From Rhodoferax potami (GTDB lineage: Bacteria > Pseudomonadota > Gammaproteobacteria > Burkholderiales > Burkholderiaceae_C): a stretch of 64,000 nt of DNA. The translations under genes and the position numbers were made by a program. Shown here in pieces: positions 43,207 to 52,452 of this stretch. The notes beneath the pieces were generated by a model. It was not told where the DNA came from. It did not search any database and saw only the letters and a list, made by a program, of their open reading frames with translations. The stretch spans positions 930,001 to 994,000 of the forward strand of contig NZ_JAVBIJ010000001.1 in the NCBI RefSeq assembly GCF_032193765.1, read 5' to 3'. Every line of letters starts with the position of its first letter. Within the stretch, counting starts at the first letter, position 1.

Positions 43207-45156
43207 ATGAAATCTGTTTTCAAAATTAAAAGCTGTGCGCTTGGCGCCATGTTGCTTGTGGCATCGCTGGGCTCCGAGGCTCTGACGTTGGGCCGCGCGA
43301 GTGGTACAGCGCTGATTTCGCAGCCATTCAATTTGTCAATTTCGGTTTCGGCGGCCGCTGATGAAGACGTCAGCGACGTCTGCTTTGAGGCCGATGTTTT
43401 CTATGGCGATAACAAGGTTGAGCAAAGCAGGGTAACGCTGGTCTCCGAGGAGCCTGCGGCTGGCCGCACATGGCAGGTTCGTATTGGGGCGCGTTTGCCT
43501 GTAGATGAGCCTGTCGTGACGGTCTACTTGCGTTCAGTATGTAGCGCCAAGACATCACGCCGCTATGTATTGCTCGCCGACATAGTGAGTGACACCAGCA
43601 AGGCAGTTGCTGCACAAGTGACGCCGGTTGTCCCCCCCGCTTTAAACCGACCAGGAGCGCTCGCTTCTATCCCAGATGCGGATAGCGTCAGATCAGTTCC
43701 GAGCAGAGAAAAAAAGACAGATGGCCCTGTAAAGGCGCCGCGAACGTCTCCGTCTGTTCAAGCCAAACAGGTCTTTGAGCCTCCTGTTGTAAAGAGCAAA
43801 CCGCGATTGAAATTAGCACCCTTGGATCTCACGGTTGAGCGTGATCCGGTGCTTGTCTCTTCGCAGGAGCTTCTAAGCACACCCACTGAAGATGCCCAAA
43901 AGAGGGGTGAGGCGGTAGCTCTGTGGCGCGCCCTAAATCTGACGCCTGAAGATATCCTGAAGGACGCTGCGCGCTTCAAAAGCATGGAGGCTGACATTCT
44001 CAGTCTGCGCAACGCATCTGGGGAAAATCAAAAACAGATGCGAGATTTGGTGATGCGAGTCGAGCGAGCTGAGAGTGAAAAATACTTCAACCCGCTGGTG
44101 ATTGGACTCTCTGGCCTGTTGCTTCTTTTATTGGTAGGGGGCGGATGGTTTTTCCGCCGGCAGGCACAGCGAGCGAACGCTGGTAGCGCATGGTGGAGCG
44201 GCAGCGGTACGACTGAGGCTGTTCCTGAAACGGTGGAGGTGTCCCCGTCCTTCCTGCAATCCTTGTCGGAACAAGAGCGTGCCGAGTCCAATTTGCCAAA
44301 GAGCGAAGGCCAGACCTCTCAGGGCGCTGTCAGCAGCGTGGATATTGATCTGGACATTGGAGCTCACCCCTCTGCCTCCAGCGAGCCTGTGAGCGCTTAT
44401 GGTCAGAAAGACCAAACATCTGCTTATGCGGATTCACGTGATTTCTCGGTCAGTATGCCGTCCAGTCTCCGGGCGGTGAACAGTCATGAAATGATCGATG
44501 TTCGTCAGCAGGCGGAGTTTTTCATGGCTCTGGGGCAGTACGAGGAGGCCATCTCCCTGCTGGAGGGGCACGTCAATGACTCGATTGATTTGAACCCCAT
44601 GGTTCATATCGACCTGCTGAAGATATTCCACACCTTGAGCCGCAAGGATAAATTCGATCACTATCGACGGGAATTCAATGCGGTGTTTACAGGCTATGTG
44701 CCCGAGTTCCAGTCATTTAATCAGGGCGAAGGCAGTTTAGAAAACTTCCCGGAAATTTGTGATCAACTTGTAAAGCTCTGGCCGTCGAAAGAGGCACTGT
44801 CGCTCATCGAGTCGTACCTCGTACGCACGCCTGGTTCAACGGCGGATATGCGGTTTGAGCTGGAAGCCTTTAAGGAACTCTTGCTCTTGCATGCTGTCTG
44901 CAATCGCTTGGTGCATGCGCTGGATGGCGCTCCACTGTCATTCAGCGCGAACAGGTTGTCGTCCGAAAATGCGTTCGAAGTTCCCACGGGCCCGGGCCCC
45001 GTTTCTTTCGGCATTCCTTCGGCGTATCAATCGGGCAACTCTGTAGATTTCGAGCTCGACATCACAGAGGACTTTCAGAAGGCAGCTCCTTCTGAGGTCG
45101 ATAACTTGATCGACTTCGATCTGCCTCCGCTGGATAGCAAAAAAGCCGGTCCGTGA
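43207..45156 (+). CDS. FimV/HubP-like membrane protein
   Basis: 649 residues from the ATG at 43207. Order: signal peptide (about 1-26, ending GSEA), an N-terminal beta-rich domain (TLGRASGTALISQPFNLSIS), a Pro/Lys/Ser-rich stretch, a coiled segment with MRDLVMRVERAESEKYF, one transmembrane helix (about 295-316, LVIGLSGLLLLLLVGGGWFF), an acidic linker, and a C-terminal helical domain (MIDVRQQAEFFMALGQYEEAISLLEGHV) like the FimV C-terminus. FimV proteins organise the cell pole for type IV pili and chemotaxis. I see no LysM domain, and it is shorter than typical FimV. Monocistronic. Confidence 0.78.
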   Translation: MKSVFKIKSCALGAMLLVASLGSEALTLGRASGTALISQPFNLSISVSAAADEDVSDVCFEADVFYGDNKVEQSRVTLVSEEPAAGRTWQVRIGARLPVDEPVVTVYLRSVCSAKTSRRYVLLADIVSDTSKAVAAQVTPVVPPALNRPGALASIPDADSVRSVPSREKKTDGPVKAPRTSPSVQAKQVFEPPVVKSKPRLKLAPLDLTVERDPVLVSSQELLSTPTEDAQKRGEAVALWRALNLTPEDILKDAARFKSMEADILSLRNASGENQKQMRDLVMRVERAESEKYFNPLVIGLSGLLLLLLVGGGWFFRRQAQRANAGSAWWSGSGTTEAVPETVEVSPSFLQSLSEQERAESNLPKSEGQTSQGAVSSVDIDLDIGAHPSASSEPVSAYGQKDQTSAYADSRDFSVSMPSSLRAVNSHEMIDVRQQAEFFMALGQYEEAISLLEGHVNDSIDLNPMVHIDLLKIFHTLSRKDKFDHYRREFNAVFTGYVPEFQSFNQGEGSLENFPEICDQLVKLWPSKEALSLIESYLVRTPGSTADMRFELEAFKELLLLHAVCNRLVHALDGAPLSFSANRLSSENAFEVPTGPGPVSFGIPSAYQSGNSVDFELDITEDFQKAAPSEVDNLIDFDLPPLDSKKAGP

Positions 45157-45159
45157 TTT

Positions 45160-45179
45160 CCCTCACCGGGTGGTGAGGG
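45160..45179. terminator. Hairpin between fimV-like and hydroxyacid dehydrogenase genes
   Basis: Perfect eight-base stem CCCTCACC/GGTGAGGG with loop GGGT, between convergent genes. No T-run, so the terminator call is weak. Confidence 0.45.
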
Positions 45180-45186
45180 GCGGTAT

Positions 45187-46194
45187 CTAGCGTCTCACTT
45201 GAAGGGCGCCCGGGTTGACGATATTACTGGGTGTGCCTTTGATGTAATTGATTACATTGTCAAAAGCCGCACTGAAATACATTTCGTAGCTGTCTTGCTC
45301 CACATACCCGATGTGGGGGGTACAGATGCAGTTTTCCAGACGAAGCAATGCGTGGCCCTGCAGAATGGGTTCCGCCTCAAAAACATCAACCGCCGCCAGG
45401 CCGGGACGTCCTCGATTCAACGCACCAATGAGCGCGTCAGTTTCAAGCAGCTCAGCCCTGGAGGTGTTCACGAACAATGCGGTGGGCTTCATGTTCGCCA
45501 AGTCTGACGCTGTGACAATGTTCCGAGTCGCATCAGACAGCCGGAGGTGAATAGACAAAACGTCGCTGTTAGCAAAGAACGACTCTTTGTCTGGTGCAGC
45601 CGCGTAACCATTTTGAACAGCCTTATCTCGAGACTCTTGGCTTCCCCAGACGCTTACTTGCATTCCAAACGCTTTGCCGAAATCGGCGACCAGTTGGCCG
45701 ATGCGTCCGTAGCCCCAAATTCCCAAAGTCTTGCCGCGCAATACGTTCCCGAGCCCAAAGTTTGGTGGCATCGATCCGGCCTTGAGCCCCGATTGTTGCC
45801 ACGCGCCATGTTTGAGGTTACCGATGTACTGGGGCAGGCGCCGCATCGAGGCCATGATCAAGGCCCAGGTCAACTCGGCAGGAGCAACGGGTGAGCCCAC
45901 ACCCTCGCATACAGCGATGCCTCTCTCAGTGCAAGCTTGGACATCGATGTGCGCGCCTACGCGGCCCGTTTGGGCAATGAGCTTCAGCCTAGGCAGTTTC
46001 TCCACCAGGGCACGCGTGATCTGGGTGCGTTCTCTCACCAGAACAATGACATCTGCATCCTTGAGGCGCACTGAGAGCTGGCCAATTCCTTTGACGGTGT
46101 TGGTGTAAACCTTTGCTTGATAGGCATCCAGCTTGGCAGCGCAATCCAATTTGCGAACCGCATCTTGGTAATCGTCAAGAATCACAATGTTCAT
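45187..46194 (-). CDS. D-2-hydroxyacid dehydrogenase family protein
   Basis: NAD(P)-dependent dehydrogenase of 335 residues, with MNIVILDDYQD as the start. The NAD motif is GIWGYGRIGQLVADFG (about 150-165); the catalytic Arg, Glu and His lie in VNTSRAELLE, DVFEAEP and CTPHIGYVE. Substrate cannot be called: the family covers glycerate, lactate, phosphoglycerate and erythronate enzymes. Confidence 0.88.
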   Translation of the reverse strand: MNIVILDDYQDAVRKLDCAAKLDAYQAKVYTNTVKGIGQLSVRLKDADVIVLVRERTQITRALVEKLPRLKLIAQTGRVGAHIDVQACTERGIAVCEGVGSPVAPAELTWALIMASMRRLPQYIGNLKHGAWQQSGLKAGSMPPNFGLGNVLRGKTLGIWGYGRIGQLVADFGKAFGMQVSVWGSQESRDKAVQNGYAAAPDKESFFANSDVLSIHLRLSDATRNIVTASDLANMKPTALFVNTSRAELLETDALIGALNRGRPGLAAVDVFEAEPILQGHALLRLENCICTPHIGYVEQDSYEMYFSAAFDNVINYIKGTPSNIVNPGALQVRR

Positions 46195-46249
46195 ATCCAA
46201 CATTGTGCCTTGTTGACACGCCGCCAAGTCGATCGGCTGAGCGTGTGAT

Positions 46250-46579
46250 CTATGGAGCTTCAGCGGCGGCTAGCCGATCTAGTTCAGCGCACACGTCTGC
46301 CATGCGTCCCGAAATCACCATTCTTCCGACATGTGCTCTCGGTTGACCTTGTTCGACCAATCGCACGATTCGCAATGGCCTAGTTTGTGCAGGTTTTGGA
46401 GCCCTAGCGCACGCTATGGTTGCGGTGGATGCTATCGAATTGATAGTGTTGGCCACCTTGGATGACGCCGCGAAGGGGCGTCTTGTGCTGGTAATGCAGC
46501 GTGACGTGGAGGGAGCAGAAAACCAGTGATGCGGAGCCCATTGGCTCAGGAGACTGAGTGCAAGCGTGCTAATGGTCAT
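46250..46579 (-). CDS. Small protein encoded directly after lexA
   Basis: 109 residues, starting 13 bases after the lexA stop with an AGGAG ribosome site, so cotranscribed with lexA and probably SOS-induced. The N-terminal half is Ser/Thr-rich; the C-terminal half (about 65-109) looks structured, with LRIVRLVEQG, GRMVISGRMADVCAELDRLA. A GCTAT-family copy encodes about residues 44-60. No signal peptide or known domain recognised. It could be a division or repair accessory by position, but nothing in the sequence proves that. Confidence 0.65.
   Translation of the reverse strand: MTISTLALSLLSQWAPHHWFSAPSTSRCITSTRRPFAASSKVANTINSIASTATIACARAPKPAQTRPLRIVRLVEQGQPRAHVGRMVISGRMADVCAELDRLAAAEAP
46400..46447 (+). 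repeat. GCTAT-family repeat copy inside the gene after lexA
   Basis: Contains GAGCCCTAGCGCACGC and TGCGGTGGATGCTATCGA, the TGCGS-N5-GCTAT core. It is antisense to the small gene and in frame with it. Confidence 0.45.
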
Positions 46580-46592
46580 ACGGTGCTCCTGT

Positions 46593-47267
46593 TCACATCA
46601 ACATCGTGTTACGAATCAGGCCCACGGCAAGACCTTCGACTTCGAAAGGCTCACCGGGCTCCACCACGATGGTCTGGTAATCCGGGTTCTCTGCATGCAA
46701 CTCGATCAGGTGCTTGTTACGGCGAAAGCGTTTGACGGTGACTTCTTCGCCCAAGCGGGCCACGATGATCTGACCATTTTTTGCATCTTTGGTCGCCTGG
46801 ACCGCCAGTAGGTCCCCATCCATGATGCCTGCATCCCGCATCGACATGCCGCGCACTTTCAGCAAGTAATCCGGTTGCCGCTGAAAGAGGCTGTTTTCTA
46901 CGTAATAGGTTTGGTCCACGTGTTCCTGCGCCAGGATCGGGGAGCCTGCGGCAACACGCCCGACCAAGGGCAGGGCTAGCTGTGCGAGGCCGGGCAGGGG
47001 GAGGGAGAACTGCTTGATGCGTGACTCTTGAATAGACCGAAGGGCGTCGCTTTTGAGGCGGATGCCGCGGGAGGTGCCGCTCACCAGCTCGATCACCCCT
47101 TTGCGGGCCAAGGCCTGCAGATGCTCTTCCGCTGCGTTGGCAGACTTGAAGCCCAACTCACTGGCGATTTCTGCCCGTGTGGGTGGCGCGCCTGTGCGCG
47201 CAATGGCACTTTGAATCAGATCAAAAATCTGTTGTTGCCGGGCTGTGAGTTTAGGACTTTCGAGCAT
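46593..47267 (-). CDS. lexA: LexA repressor
   Basis: SOS repressor that self-cleaves with RecA. 224 residues, longer than the 202 of E. coli. The winged HTH is at the N-terminus ([23 protein letters not shown]). The autocleavage region is [11 protein letters not shown] with the cleaved Ala-Gly bond; catalytic Ser in GMSMRDAGI and Lys in QATKDAKNG. Preceded by AAGGAG. Three LexA-like boxes lie upstream. Confidence 0.96.
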   Translation of the reverse strand: MLESPKLTARQQQIFDLIQSAIARTGAPPTRAEIASELGFKSANAAEEHLQALARKGVIELVSGTSRGIRLKSDALRSIQESRIKQFSLPLPGLAQLALPLVGRVAAGSPILAQEHVDQTYYVENSLFQRQPDYLLKVRGMSMRDAGIMDGDLLAVQATKDAKNGQIIVARLGEEVTVKRFRRNKHLIELHAENPDYQTIVVEPGEPFEVEGLAVGLIRNTMLM

Positions 47268-47292
47268 ACTGACTCCTTGGTAACTGTAGAGG

Positions 47293-47344
47293 CTGTGTGT
47301 GCATACACACTGTTTTCTTATCCAGTAACTGTATTTTCAACCAG
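47293..47344. promoter_or_regulatory. Three LexA-like boxes in the lexA/asparaginase intergenic region
   Basis: CTGT-N8-ACAC at 47293-47308, CTGT-N8-CCAG at 47310-47325 and CTGT-N8-CCAG at 47329-47344; the consensus is CTGT-N8-ACAG, so each copy misses one base in the second half. Start-to-start spacing is 17 and 19 bases. They span the gap between lexA (start 47267) and the asparaginase ATG (47373). Confidence 0.6.
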
Positions 47345-47372
47345 TTTTTTGAATTTGGCAAGGGCATTGGAA

Positions 47373-48350
47373 ATGGCAACAAAGCGAGTCGTTTTTTTGG
47401 GCACAGGTGGAACGATTGCAGGGCGCGCAGGCAATGCAAACGATAACGTGGGGTACCGTGCCGGTGAGGTTCCTGTGGCAGATATCTTGGCTGCAATTGC
47501 CGGTATGCCTGAGCGACTCCAAGGGGCCGCGTTGTGCAGCGAACAGATTGCGCAAGTCGATAGCAAGGATATGGACTGGAGTGTTTGGCAATCACTGGCC
47601 CATGCGTGCCAACGCAACCTTCAAGACGAAGAGGTGGCGGGCATTGTCATTACCCATGGCACCGATACGATCGAGGAGACGGCGTACTTTTTGCAACTCG
47701 CGCTGGCCGATTGCCTTAATGGCAAGCCTGTCGTGCTGACGTGTGCCATGCGCCCTGCCAGTGCCTTGACACCCGATGGTCCGCAGAACGTCTTGGATGC
47801 GGTGTCGGTCGCCCTTCATCCAACGGCCAGGGGTGTGATTGTGGTGTGTGCGGGAGCTGTGCATGCGGCCCAACATGTGCAAAAAGCACACACCTACCGC
47901 GTCGATGCCTTTGACTCAGGCGATGCTGGCCCCATGGGATGGATGGAGGAGGGCGCCGTGCGTTGGAATTTCGCACCCGATATCTCGTCCAGCTTGCTGG
48001 CTCAGCCTTTGCCTGCGTGGGTTGATGCCATTCCCCCCCGAGTGGAGGTAGTGATGAACTATGCAGGTGCTGGCGCGCATGTGATTCAAGCGGTGCTGAA
48101 TGCCCGTGACAGCGATCCACTGCCCTTGGCAGGCTTGGTGGTGGCGGGAACTGGCAATGGGACAGTGAACGAAGCCCTACAGGCCGCGCTGGTGCGCGCT
48201 GCAGGCTTGGGCGTGCAGGTTGTACTGGCCAGTCGCTGTGCGAGGGGTGGCGTGGTGCGCAGCGAAGCGCCGGGCATTGGTTTGCGCGTCTATCCCGGGC
48301 TTTCTGCGGTGAAGGCGCGCGTGCAACTGATGTGCGACTTACTGGCGTAA
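47373..48350 (+). CDS. ansA: L-asparaginase
   Basis: Hydrolyses asparagine to aspartate and ammonia. 325 residues from the ATG at 47373; the longer open frame upstream crosses the lexA region. The two catalytic threonine motifs are VFLGTGGTIAG and VITHGTDTIEETAYFL. There is no signal peptide, so it is likely cytoplasmic (ansA-type), although it resembles type II enzymes in length. Divergent from lexA and ends at a terminator. Confidence 0.9.
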   Translation: MATKRVVFLGTGGTIAGRAGNANDNVGYRAGEVPVADILAAIAGMPERLQGAALCSEQIAQVDSKDMDWSVWQSLAHACQRNLQDEEVAGIVITHGTDTIEETAYFLQLALADCLNGKPVVLTCAMRPASALTPDGPQNVLDAVSVALHPTARGVIVVCAGAVHAAQHVQKAHTYRVDAFDSGDAGPMGWMEEGAVRWNFAPDISSSLLAQPLPAWVDAIPPRVEVVMNYAGAGAHVIQAVLNARDSDPLPLAGLVVAGTGNGTVNEALQAALVRAAGLGVQVVLASRCARGGVVRSEAPGIGLRVYPGLSAVKARVQLMCDLLA

Positions 48351-48374
48351 AAAAAGCCGCTGAAGCGGCTTTTC
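48351..48374 (+). terminator. Terminator between asparaginase and adk
   Basis: AGCCGC (48355-48360), loop TGAA, GCGGCT (48365-48370), flanked by A and T runs; serves the convergent genes. Confidence 0.85.
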
Positions 48375-48391
48375 CGTGAGGTTTGCGGCCC

Positions 48392-49147
<756 letters not shown>

Positions 49148-49189
49148 CTAACCGGTGCGGAACTTACAGCGCGCCGCAGTATCGGGCGG

Positions 49190-49954
49190 TCAGTTGGCGA
49201 GGATGATGCGTCTTACCCGTTCAAGGTCTTCCGGGGTGTCCACACCGGGGCCTGGCGCGGTTTGGCTGACATGCACCGCGATACGGTGACCGTGCCACAT
49301 GGCGCGGAGCTGCTCTAGGGCCTCGGTAACTTCTACGGGGGCTTGCGGCAGGGACGGGAAGGTCCGCAAGAAGCCTACCCGGTAAGAGTAGATGCCGACG
49401 TGGCGCAGCGGCGCCGGGTCGGGCAGGGTGTGGATGCCTTGGGCAAATCCATCCCTCCACCAGGCGATTGGTGCGCGGCTGAAGTACATTGCCAATCCGG
49501 CGGCATCGGTGACCACTTTGACCACATTGGGGTTCGTAAAGTCCGCAACCTCATGGATGGGATGTGCGGCGGTGCCCATCGTGGCAACCGGGTGGGTTTC
49601 CAGCAGGCTTGCAACTGCAGACACCAGCGAGGTGTCAATCAAGGGCTCATCCCCTTGCACATTGACCACAATATCGTCATCCGCCAGACCCAGGAGGCTG
49701 CAGGCTTCTGCCAGTCGGTCACTGCCCGAGGGGTGGTCGACCCGGGTGAGCAGGCACTCGATGCTATGCGCCTGACAGGCACTCAGGATGCTGGTGTCGT
49801 CAGCCGCAACGACCACGCGCACGTCGGCCGATAACCCGGCCTTTACCCGTTCCGCAACGCGGACCACCATCGGCAGCCCGCCGATGTCTACCAAGGGTTT
49901 GTTGGGCAGACGGGTGGAAGCCAGACGCGCCGGGATCAGCACTGTGTAGGCCAT
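49190..49954 (-). CDS. kdsB: 3-deoxy-manno-octulosonate cytidylyltransferase
   Basis: Activates KDO as CMP-KDO for lipopolysaccharide core. 254 residues. Signature motifs [26 protein letters not shown] and [10 protein letters not shown] are all visible. It follows the Trm112-like gene after one base. Confidence 0.96.
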   Translation of the reverse strand: MAYTVLIPARLASTRLPNKPLVDIGGLPMVVRVAERVKAGLSADVRVVVAADDTSILSACQAHSIECLLTRVDHPSGSDRLAEACSLLGLADDDIVVNVQGDEPLIDTSLVSAVASLLETHPVATMGTAAHPIHEVADFTNPNVVKVVTDAAGLAMYFSRAPIAWWRDGFAQGIHTLPDPAPLRHVGIYSYRVGFLRTFPSLPQAPVEVTEALEQLRAMWHGHRIAVHVSQTAPGPGVDTPEDLERVRRIILAN

Positions 49955-49955
49955 A

Positions 49956-50138
49956 TCACCCCTCCAGTTCTGCGTCGCTCAATACCCGGGCTTCGTTCTC
50001 CAGCAACACCGGAATGCCGTCCCGCACGGGGTAGGCTAGGCGAGCGCTCCGGGAAATCAGCTCTTGCTTATCGCGGTCGAATTCGAGGGGCCCTTTGGTG
50101 ACGGGGCAAACCAGCAGTTCAATGAGTCTTGTGTCCAT
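49956..50138 (-). CDS. Trm112/UPF0434 family protein (YcaR-like)
   Basis: 60 residues, a typical tiny protein between lpxK and kdsB. Starts [20 protein letters not shown] and contains [15 protein letters not shown], the conserved core. Its 5' end overlaps lpxK by 20 bases. The zinc-type cysteines seen in eukaryotic Trm112 are mostly absent. Precise role unknown. Confidence 0.85.
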   Translation of the reverse strand: MDTRLIELLVCPVTKGPLEFDRDKQELISRSARLAYPVRDGIPVLLENEARVLSDAELEG

Positions 50139-51174
50139 GGGGGAATGATACCGAGGCGTGGGTTATGTCTTGAAGCGCTGTGTCCAGCGCAACCAGAAAA
50201 TCAGGAGGCAAGGTTTGAATCAGCGGGACAGACCATGCGTCCGGCCAGTGCTGCCAGAGTTTGGTGGCGTCTTTTTCTGTGCAAATAAGCACTTTGCCCT
50301 CGTATTTATTGCGCGAGTAGCTATGAAAATCATAGTGATCCGGCAGAGCGTCGGTACTTGCCAGCGTGAGCCCTTGGGCACGCAGCATGCTGAAAAAATT
50401 CTCAGGTTGGGCAATGCCTGCTACTGCATGTAATGGCAGCTGGCTGCGCTGCAGCGAAGACAGGGGCATCGTCTGCCCGGCGGCGTTGATGGCCGTGGTC
50501 GCCAAAGACCGCTGGGCCAAAAAACCTGGCAGTGTGTTGGGGCCGGTGTGGAGCGTCAATGTCTGGCTCTCGGCTTGACCTGCAGTGGCTACCAGCGCGC
50601 GAGGCCAGGCTTGGCGTAGCGGGCCCGCTGGCAACAGGCCACCGTTTCCGAGGCCGCGGGCATCAAACACGCAGATCTCGATATCCCGGCGCAGGCGGTA
50701 ATGCTGCAATCCGTCGTCACACACCACGTGGGTCGTGCCGGGGTACAGGTCGAGCAAGCGGCGCCCGGCCGCCACGCGATCGCGGCCCACCACCACTGGC
50801 ACGCCGCTTTTGCGGTGCATCAGCAAAGGCTCGTCGCCCACGAGCGCGGCTGGGCTGTCTTGGGTGACAGGCGTTGGCTCCTGATGGCTTCCACCATAGC
50901 CCCGCGAAATAATGCCGGGCCGGTGCCCTTGCGCCAGTAGGTGGGCTATCACTCCGAGCACGGTGGGGGTTTTGCCTGCGCCACCCGCAATCACGTTACC
51001 CACCACGATCACCGGCACGGGCAGCGCGCTGCTCTGGAGCAGTCCTGCGCGGTAGGCGGCGCGTTGCAGGCCAGTGAGGGCGCCATAAATCAGGGAGATA
51101 GGGGTCAAGGCCCCACGCACCCATCCACCGGAAACCCAGGCCCGGGTGATGGCCGCCTGGACTGCGGGCAGCAT
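50119..51174 (-). CDS. lpxK: Tetraacyldisaccharide 4'-kinase
   Basis: Phosphorylates the lipid A disaccharide to lipid IVA. 351 residues: N-terminal membrane-associated helix, P-loop [23 protein letters not shown] and the [10 protein letters not shown] motif near the C-terminus. A GCTAT-repeat copy (50291-50336) encodes about residues 279-295, in front of CTEKD. Starts three bases after exbD. Confidence 0.94.
   Translation of the reverse strand: MLPAVQAAITRAWVSGGWVRGALTPISLIYGALTGLQRAAYRAGLLQSSALPVPVIVVGNVIAGGAGKTPTVLGVIAHLLAQGHRPGIISRGYGGSHQEPTPVTQDSPAALVGDEPLLMHRKSGVPVVVGRDRVAAGRRLLDLYPGTTHVVCDDGLQHYRLRRDIEICVFDARGLGNGGLLPAGPLRQAWPRALVATAGQAESQTLTLHTGPNTLPGFLAQRSLATTAINAAGQTMPLSSLQRSQLPLHAVAGIAQPENFFSMLRAQGLTLASTDALPDHYDFHSYSRNKYEGKVLICTEKDATKLWQHWPDAWSVPLIQTLPPDFLVALDTALQDITHASVSFPHGHKTH
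50291..50336 (+). repeat. GCTAT-family repeat copy inside lpxK
   Basis: Carries TGCGCGAGTAGCTATGAA preceded by GCACTTTGCCCTCGTA. It is antisense to lpxK and in frame with it; the encoded stretch ([10 protein letters not shown]) looks like extra sequence before CTEKD. Confidence 0.5.
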
Positions 51175-51177
51175 GGT

Positions 51178-51603
51178 TTATTTGCCGCCGTTTCCGGAGG
51201 ACTGGGTCGCGAAGGTGATCTGATTCATTCCCGAGCGGCGGGCGGCTTCCATGACAGTCACCACGGCTTGGTGCCGTGCACTTGCATCCGCACTGATGAT
51301 GATGACGGTGTCTTTGCCCGCCTTTGCATTCTCGATGAGGGCCATGGATAGGGCCTCTGTGCTGCGGCCTGCTACCACCTGTTTGTTGATGCTGTAGGCG
51401 CCATCTGCGCTGACCGCTACGATCAGTTCTTTGGGGTAATCGCGCTGCGCATCCGCATCCGCGACCGGCAGCTTGAGTTGGAGCTCGGTGAACTTGCTGT
51501 AGGTGGTCGACAACATCAAGAAAATAAGGATCACCAACAACACGTCAATGAAGGGGATCAGGTTGATCTCAGGCTCTTCCTGATGGCGGCGCCGGAAGTT
51601 CAT
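51178..51603 (-). CDS. exbD: ExbD-like biopolymer transport protein
   Basis: Proton-motor partner, 141 residues from the ATG at 51603 (AAGGA eight bases before it; a GTG at 51621 overlapping exbB is an alternative). One helix with the conserved Asp20 in INLIPFIDVLLVILIF and a periplasmic domain. With exbB it can energise a TonB-type receptor or a lipid transporter. Its place before lpxK is common in beta-proteobacteria. Confidence 0.9.
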   Translation of the reverse strand: MNFRRRHQEEPEINLIPFIDVLLVILIFLMLSTTYSKFTELQLKLPVADADAQRDYPKELIVAVSADGAYSINKQVVAGRSTEALSMALIENAKAGKDTVIIISADASARHQAVVTVMEAARRSGMNQITFATQSSGNGGK

Positions 51604-51617
51604 GGATGCGTCCTTCT

Positions 51618-52244
51618 TCACTTGCGCAGTGCTTTGAGGTGGCGCACCAGATGCTCAGAGCTCAGCTCCAGTGTCAGCAGATAGGCGTCGACCCGGCCCC
51701 GGAAGTAACGCCAGAAAATCAATGCGGGGATGGCGACCACCAGGCCGAAGGCCGTGTTGTACAGCGCAATCGAGATGCCGTGGGCCAGTTGTGCCGGGTT
51801 GCCTCCGCCTGTGCTGCCAGGGGCTTGGGAGCCAAAAATTTCAATCATGCCGACCACGGTGCCAAACAAGCCCAACATGGGCGCGGCTGAGGCGATGGTG
51901 CCCAGTGCACTTAAGTACTGTTCGAGCCGCTGGGCAACCAAGCGACCGCTGCCCTCCATCGTGGCGCGAAGATCATCTTCGGTGCAATGCGGGTTTGCAT
52001 TCACAGCACGCAGTCCGGAGGCCAAAACCTGCCCCAGGGCAGAGTTCTTTTCGAGCTGCGCAACCACATCGGGGCCGGGGACCGTGCTCTTTGTCACGCT
52101 CAAGACTTCATCCAGCAGGCGGGGTGGCGCCACTTTGGCGGTCTTGAGGCTGATAAACCGCTCAATGACAATGGCCAGAGCCACAATGGAGCATGCAATC
52201 AGGGGCCAGATGGGCCAGCCGGCGGCTTGGATGATGGAAAACAA
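51618..52244 (-). CDS. exbB: ExbB/TolQ-family proton channel protein
   Basis: 208 residues, three helices (about 10-32, 108-135, 150-180) and the channel segment MLGLFGTVVGMIEIF. First gene of an apparent operon exbB-exbD-lpxK-(Trm112)-kdsB, likely including adk. No tonB gene is adjacent. Confidence 0.9.
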   Translation of the reverse strand: MFSIIQAAGWPIWPLIACSIVALAIVIERFISLKTAKVAPPRLLDEVLSVTKSTVPGPDVVAQLEKNSALGQVLASGLRAVNANPHCTEDDLRATMEGSGRLVAQRLEQYLSALGTIASAAPMLGLFGTVVGMIEIFGSQAPGSTGGGNPAQLAHGISIALYNTAFGLVVAIPALIFWRYFRGRVDAYLLTLELSSEHLVRHLKALRK

Positions 52245-52452
52245 ATGCAGATCTCCGCGCAGTTAAAAAGCTGGGGGATTATGGCCCACTGCCGGTTATC
52301 CAGTGGCGCGCGGGCGTCTCTGGAATCGTTTCAAACCGTTAGCCCCGCATGGGGCGTTTGCAAGAGGCATACTCCGCCCCAAAGGATTGGATACCGCATG
52401 ATTTCCCCGCAAATTTTGGCAGTGTTTGCAGCATTGCAAGCCGGACAGCCCC

